A program made the position numbers and the translations under genes. From NCBI GenBank assembly GCA_035461405.1, contig DATHVH010000057.1:1-15095 (forward strand): a stretch of DNA of 15,095 nucleotides, given 5' to 3'. Shown here piece by piece: positions 14,600 to 15,095 of this stretch; positions within the stretch are counted from its first letter, which is position 1, and each line of letters begins with the position of its first letter. Below the pieces are notes generated by a model that saw nothing but the letters and a program-made list of their open reading frames with translations, had not been told where the DNA came from and searched no databases. This DNA comes from Anditalea sp035461405. GTDB lineage: Bacteria > Bacteroidota > Bacteroidia > Cytophagales > Cyclobacteriaceae.

Positions 14600-15095
14600 A
14601 ACTTATAAGAATTTTTAGCACGAACAATAAATCTATTTACAAATAAATTGAAATAAATTACACCTAATTGAAATAGTGAATAAATTCTCGGTGTCTTGTT
14701 TGATAACAAATATTTAAAGCCCAGAAAATAATTATCTACTATTACATTTGACACTCTTTTATTGTCATAATAAGTTACCCATATACTATGATACAATTTT
14801 TTTTCTTCACCAGTCATTTTTAAGTAGTATTTACTATACTCTAATAACTCTCTAAAAATGCGACAAATCTCTACCTGTTGCTTTTCCTTGCTATATATGG
14901 GTATATTGTCCAGAGATCCCTTAATATATAATAACTGTGAACTGATCCGGCTATAATATTTTTGTGAAATGGAATTTTCATGAATTACATAATTATATAC
15001 TTCTTGATTTATAGCTTTGATGATTTGGGCTTTAAGTATGACTTGGTTCAAGACTAGAGCATCTTCTCCTATTGGTATGCCCTCATGATATATTA
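14596..15095 (-). CDS. Glycosyltransferase family 2, C-terminal part (cut by window edge)
   Basis: The reading frame is open from the TGA at 14596-14598 to the right edge of the window, giving 165 visible residues. A TTG at 15051 could pass for a start, but the frame continues upstream and reads IYHEGIPIGEDALVLNQ. This matches the acidic (E)GI-x-x-GED segment that lies after the catalytic core in many family 2 glycosyltransferases, where the GED carries the catalytic-base aspartate. The visible part is therefore the C-terminal helical region, and the GT-A core with the DxD motif lies beyond the edge. The remaining residues are helical, basic and aromatic, and too divergent to name a donor. 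The product call rests on this short motif and the locus context. Confidence 0.65.
   Translation of the reverse strand, partial: IYHEGIPIGEDALVLNQVILKAQIIKAINQEVYNYVIHENSISQKYYSRISSQLLYIKGSLDNIPIYSKEKQQVEICRIFRELLEYSKYYLKMTGEEKKLYHSIWVTYYDNKRVSNVIVDNYFLGFKYLLSNKTPRIYSLFQLGVIYFNLFVNRFIVRAKNSYKL

Noticed and set aside
1..15095. CRISPR arrays, tRNA/rRNA genes, insertion sequences, integrase or toxin-antitoxin genes
   Set aside because: I looked for direct-repeat arrays, terminal inverted repeats and related proteins by eye and saw none; the window is filled by the glycan operon.

Overview
The window is one dense, single-strand gene cluster, with every gene on the minus strand, for making and exporting a surface polysaccharide (capsule, exopolysaccharide or O-antigen type). 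The DNA is AT-rich, ribosome binding sites are weak and A-rich, one gene probably uses a TTG start, and one candidate promoter -7 element matches the Bacteroidota consensus TAnnTTTG. The proteins also look like Bacteroidota relatives, so I infer a Bacteroidota host, perhaps Cytophagales-like; the lineage below phylum is a guess. I saw no tRNA, rRNA, CRISPR array, insertion sequence or phage gene.

In transcription order (right to left): the C-terminal half of a family 2 glycosyltransferase runs off the right edge. Then come the GDP-L-fucose pathway genes (fcl, then gmd), a P-loop kinase-like protein of unknown function, an MsbA/PglK-type ABC exporter, and three glycosyltransferases (GT2, GT4, GT2). 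These are followed by two tandem aminoglycoside-phosphotransferase-fold (APH-like) kinases, a second P-loop kinase-like protein, a GT4 glycosyltransferase, a hexapeptide-repeat O-acetyltransferase and a Wzy/WaaL-type membrane polymerase or ligase. The first 14 codons of another probable glycosyltransferase lie at the left edge. Several junctions overlap by 1 or 4 bases (TAATG or ATGA) and most gaps are below 40 bases, so most of the window is probably one operon. The larger gaps are upstream of fcl (170 nt), upstream of gmd (113 nt) and upstream of the first APH-like gene (90 nt).

A working model: Gmd and Fcl supply GDP-L-fucose, and the glycosyltransferases assemble a lipid-linked repeat unit. 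The ABC protein flips it or its carrier across the inner membrane, the acetyltransferase decorates it, and the Wzy-like protein polymerises or ligates it. The part that does not fit a standard locus is the kinase set: two paralogous P-loop proteins and two paralogous APH-like proteins, with one P-loop gene overlapping an APH-like gene. All four keep recognisable nucleotide-binding or catalytic motifs. They are the best candidate here for an undescribed function, possibly phosphorylation of a sugar, lipid carrier or non-sugar substituent. Poly-G tracts inside a glycosyltransferase and the polymerase gene are possible slippage sites.
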